From NCBI RefSeq assembly GCF_030272895.1, contig NZ_JALRNF010000014.1, positions 1 to 64,000 on the forward strand: a stretch of DNA of 64,000 nt, read 5' to 3'. The stretch is from Pseudomonas sp. BGr12 (GTDB lineage Bacteria; Pseudomonadota; Gammaproteobacteria; Pseudomonadales; Pseudomonadaceae). Made by a program: the position numbers and the translations under genes. Below the pieces are notes generated by a model. It was not told where the DNA came from. It searched no databases and worked only from the letters and a program-made list of their open reading frames with translations. Below, one piece after another: positions 63,743 to 64,000 of this stretch. Every line of letters begins with the position of its first letter. The first letter of the stretch is position 1.

Positions 63743-64000
63743 CTAGAGAATGATGCTCATGCCGTCGAAGGCCACTTCGACGCCGCGCCGGTCCAGTTCG
63801 GCGCGTTCGGCCGAGTCTTCATCGAGGATCGGGTTGGTGTTGTTGATGTGGATAAGTACCTTGCGCTGGCGGGGGAAGCCTTCCAGCACCTCGAGCATGC
63901 CGCCCGGGCCGTTCTGCGCCAGGTGGCCCATTTCCCGCCCGGTGCGGGTGCCGACGCCACGGCGCTGCATTTCATCATCCTCCCACAGGGTGCCGTCGAC
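63743..64000 (-). CDS. pqqB: PqqB, C-terminal part (cut by window edge)
   Basis: The frame runs open to the window end, giving 85 residues beginning [15 protein letters not shown] and ending AFDGMSIIL. This is the C-terminus of PqqB, a metallo-beta-lactamase-fold enzyme that hydroxylates the tyrosine of the PQQ precursor; [12 protein letters not shown] is a family motif. pqqA and the start of pqqB lie outside. Confidence 0.93.
   Translation of the reverse strand, partial: VDGTLWEDDEMQRRGVGTRTGREMGHLAQNGPGGMLEVLEGFPRQRKVLIHINNTNPILDEDSAERAELDRRGVEVAFDGMSIIL

Overview
The window is a GC-rich, densely packed chromosomal segment of a fluorescent Pseudomonas, most likely of the P. putida group. 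This rests on protein identity and gene order (aceF-aceE, glnE, waaFCGP, glcB, bioBFHCD, two fadE genes, rsmY, pqqBCDE), on many copies of a Pseudomonas-type REP palindrome, and on GacA, PsrA and BirA type control sites. No tRNA, rRNA, CRISPR array, prophage or transposase gene was seen.

Layout. 1-12.8 kb is an aromatic catabolic block. A leftward phenylacetate operon (paaF-paaG-paaH-paaI-pcaF-like thiolase-paaK) faces a rightward set (paaN-paaY-paaX), followed by a FeaR-like AraC regulator and a FeaB-like phenylacetaldehyde dehydrogenase. The ring epoxidase genes (paaABCDE) are not in the window. 12.8-13.5 kb is a repeat-filled junction. 13.5-18 kb holds the pyruvate dehydrogenase genes aceE-aceF (leftward), then glnE (rightward). 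21.4-28.3 kb is an LPS inner-core operon: two heptosyltransferases, a glucosyltransferase and four kinase-like proteins, most of them overlapping by a few bases. 28.4-33.9 kb is a leftward iron-siderophore system (ECF sigma, FecR-type anti-sigma, TonB receptor, PepSY membrane protein, small membrane protein) that resembles the fox locus. 34-45.6 kb carries housekeeping and regulatory genes: an exonuclease, a cNMP/CBS/DUF294 protein, a receiver protein, glcB, a GcvR-like ACT protein, rarD, srkA, a Tat-exported phoX and modE. 45.6-50.9 kb is comF divergent from bioBFHCD. 51-59.4 kb has a mini flagellar-rod-like protein, two fadE paralogues around a diguanylate cyclase, the small RNA RsmY, a LysR regulator and a class III aminotransferase. 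59.5-64 kb has a Pmp3-type peptide and the leftward pqqB(partial)-pqqC-pqqD-pqqE-peptidase operon.

How the genes work together. Phenylacetaldehyde is oxidised by FeaB to phenylacetate, activated by PaaK, and after ring opening taken to acetyl-CoA and succinyl-CoA by PaaF/G/H and the thiolase, beside the pyruvate dehydrogenase genes. FadE proteins and malate synthase G belong to fatty acid and C2 use.

The most unusual item is a dispersed, non-coding repeat present three times (about 1-155, 12774-13150 and 13226-13452). Each copy begins directly at the T-tract of a different intrinsic terminator and lies in the same orientation to the terminated gene. Each contains a hairpin whose stem differs between copies while base pairing is kept. 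One copy carries an extra multi-hairpin module. Candidate operators were also found at the paa, feaB, aceE, bioB/comF, fadE1, phoX, glcB and fox promoters.
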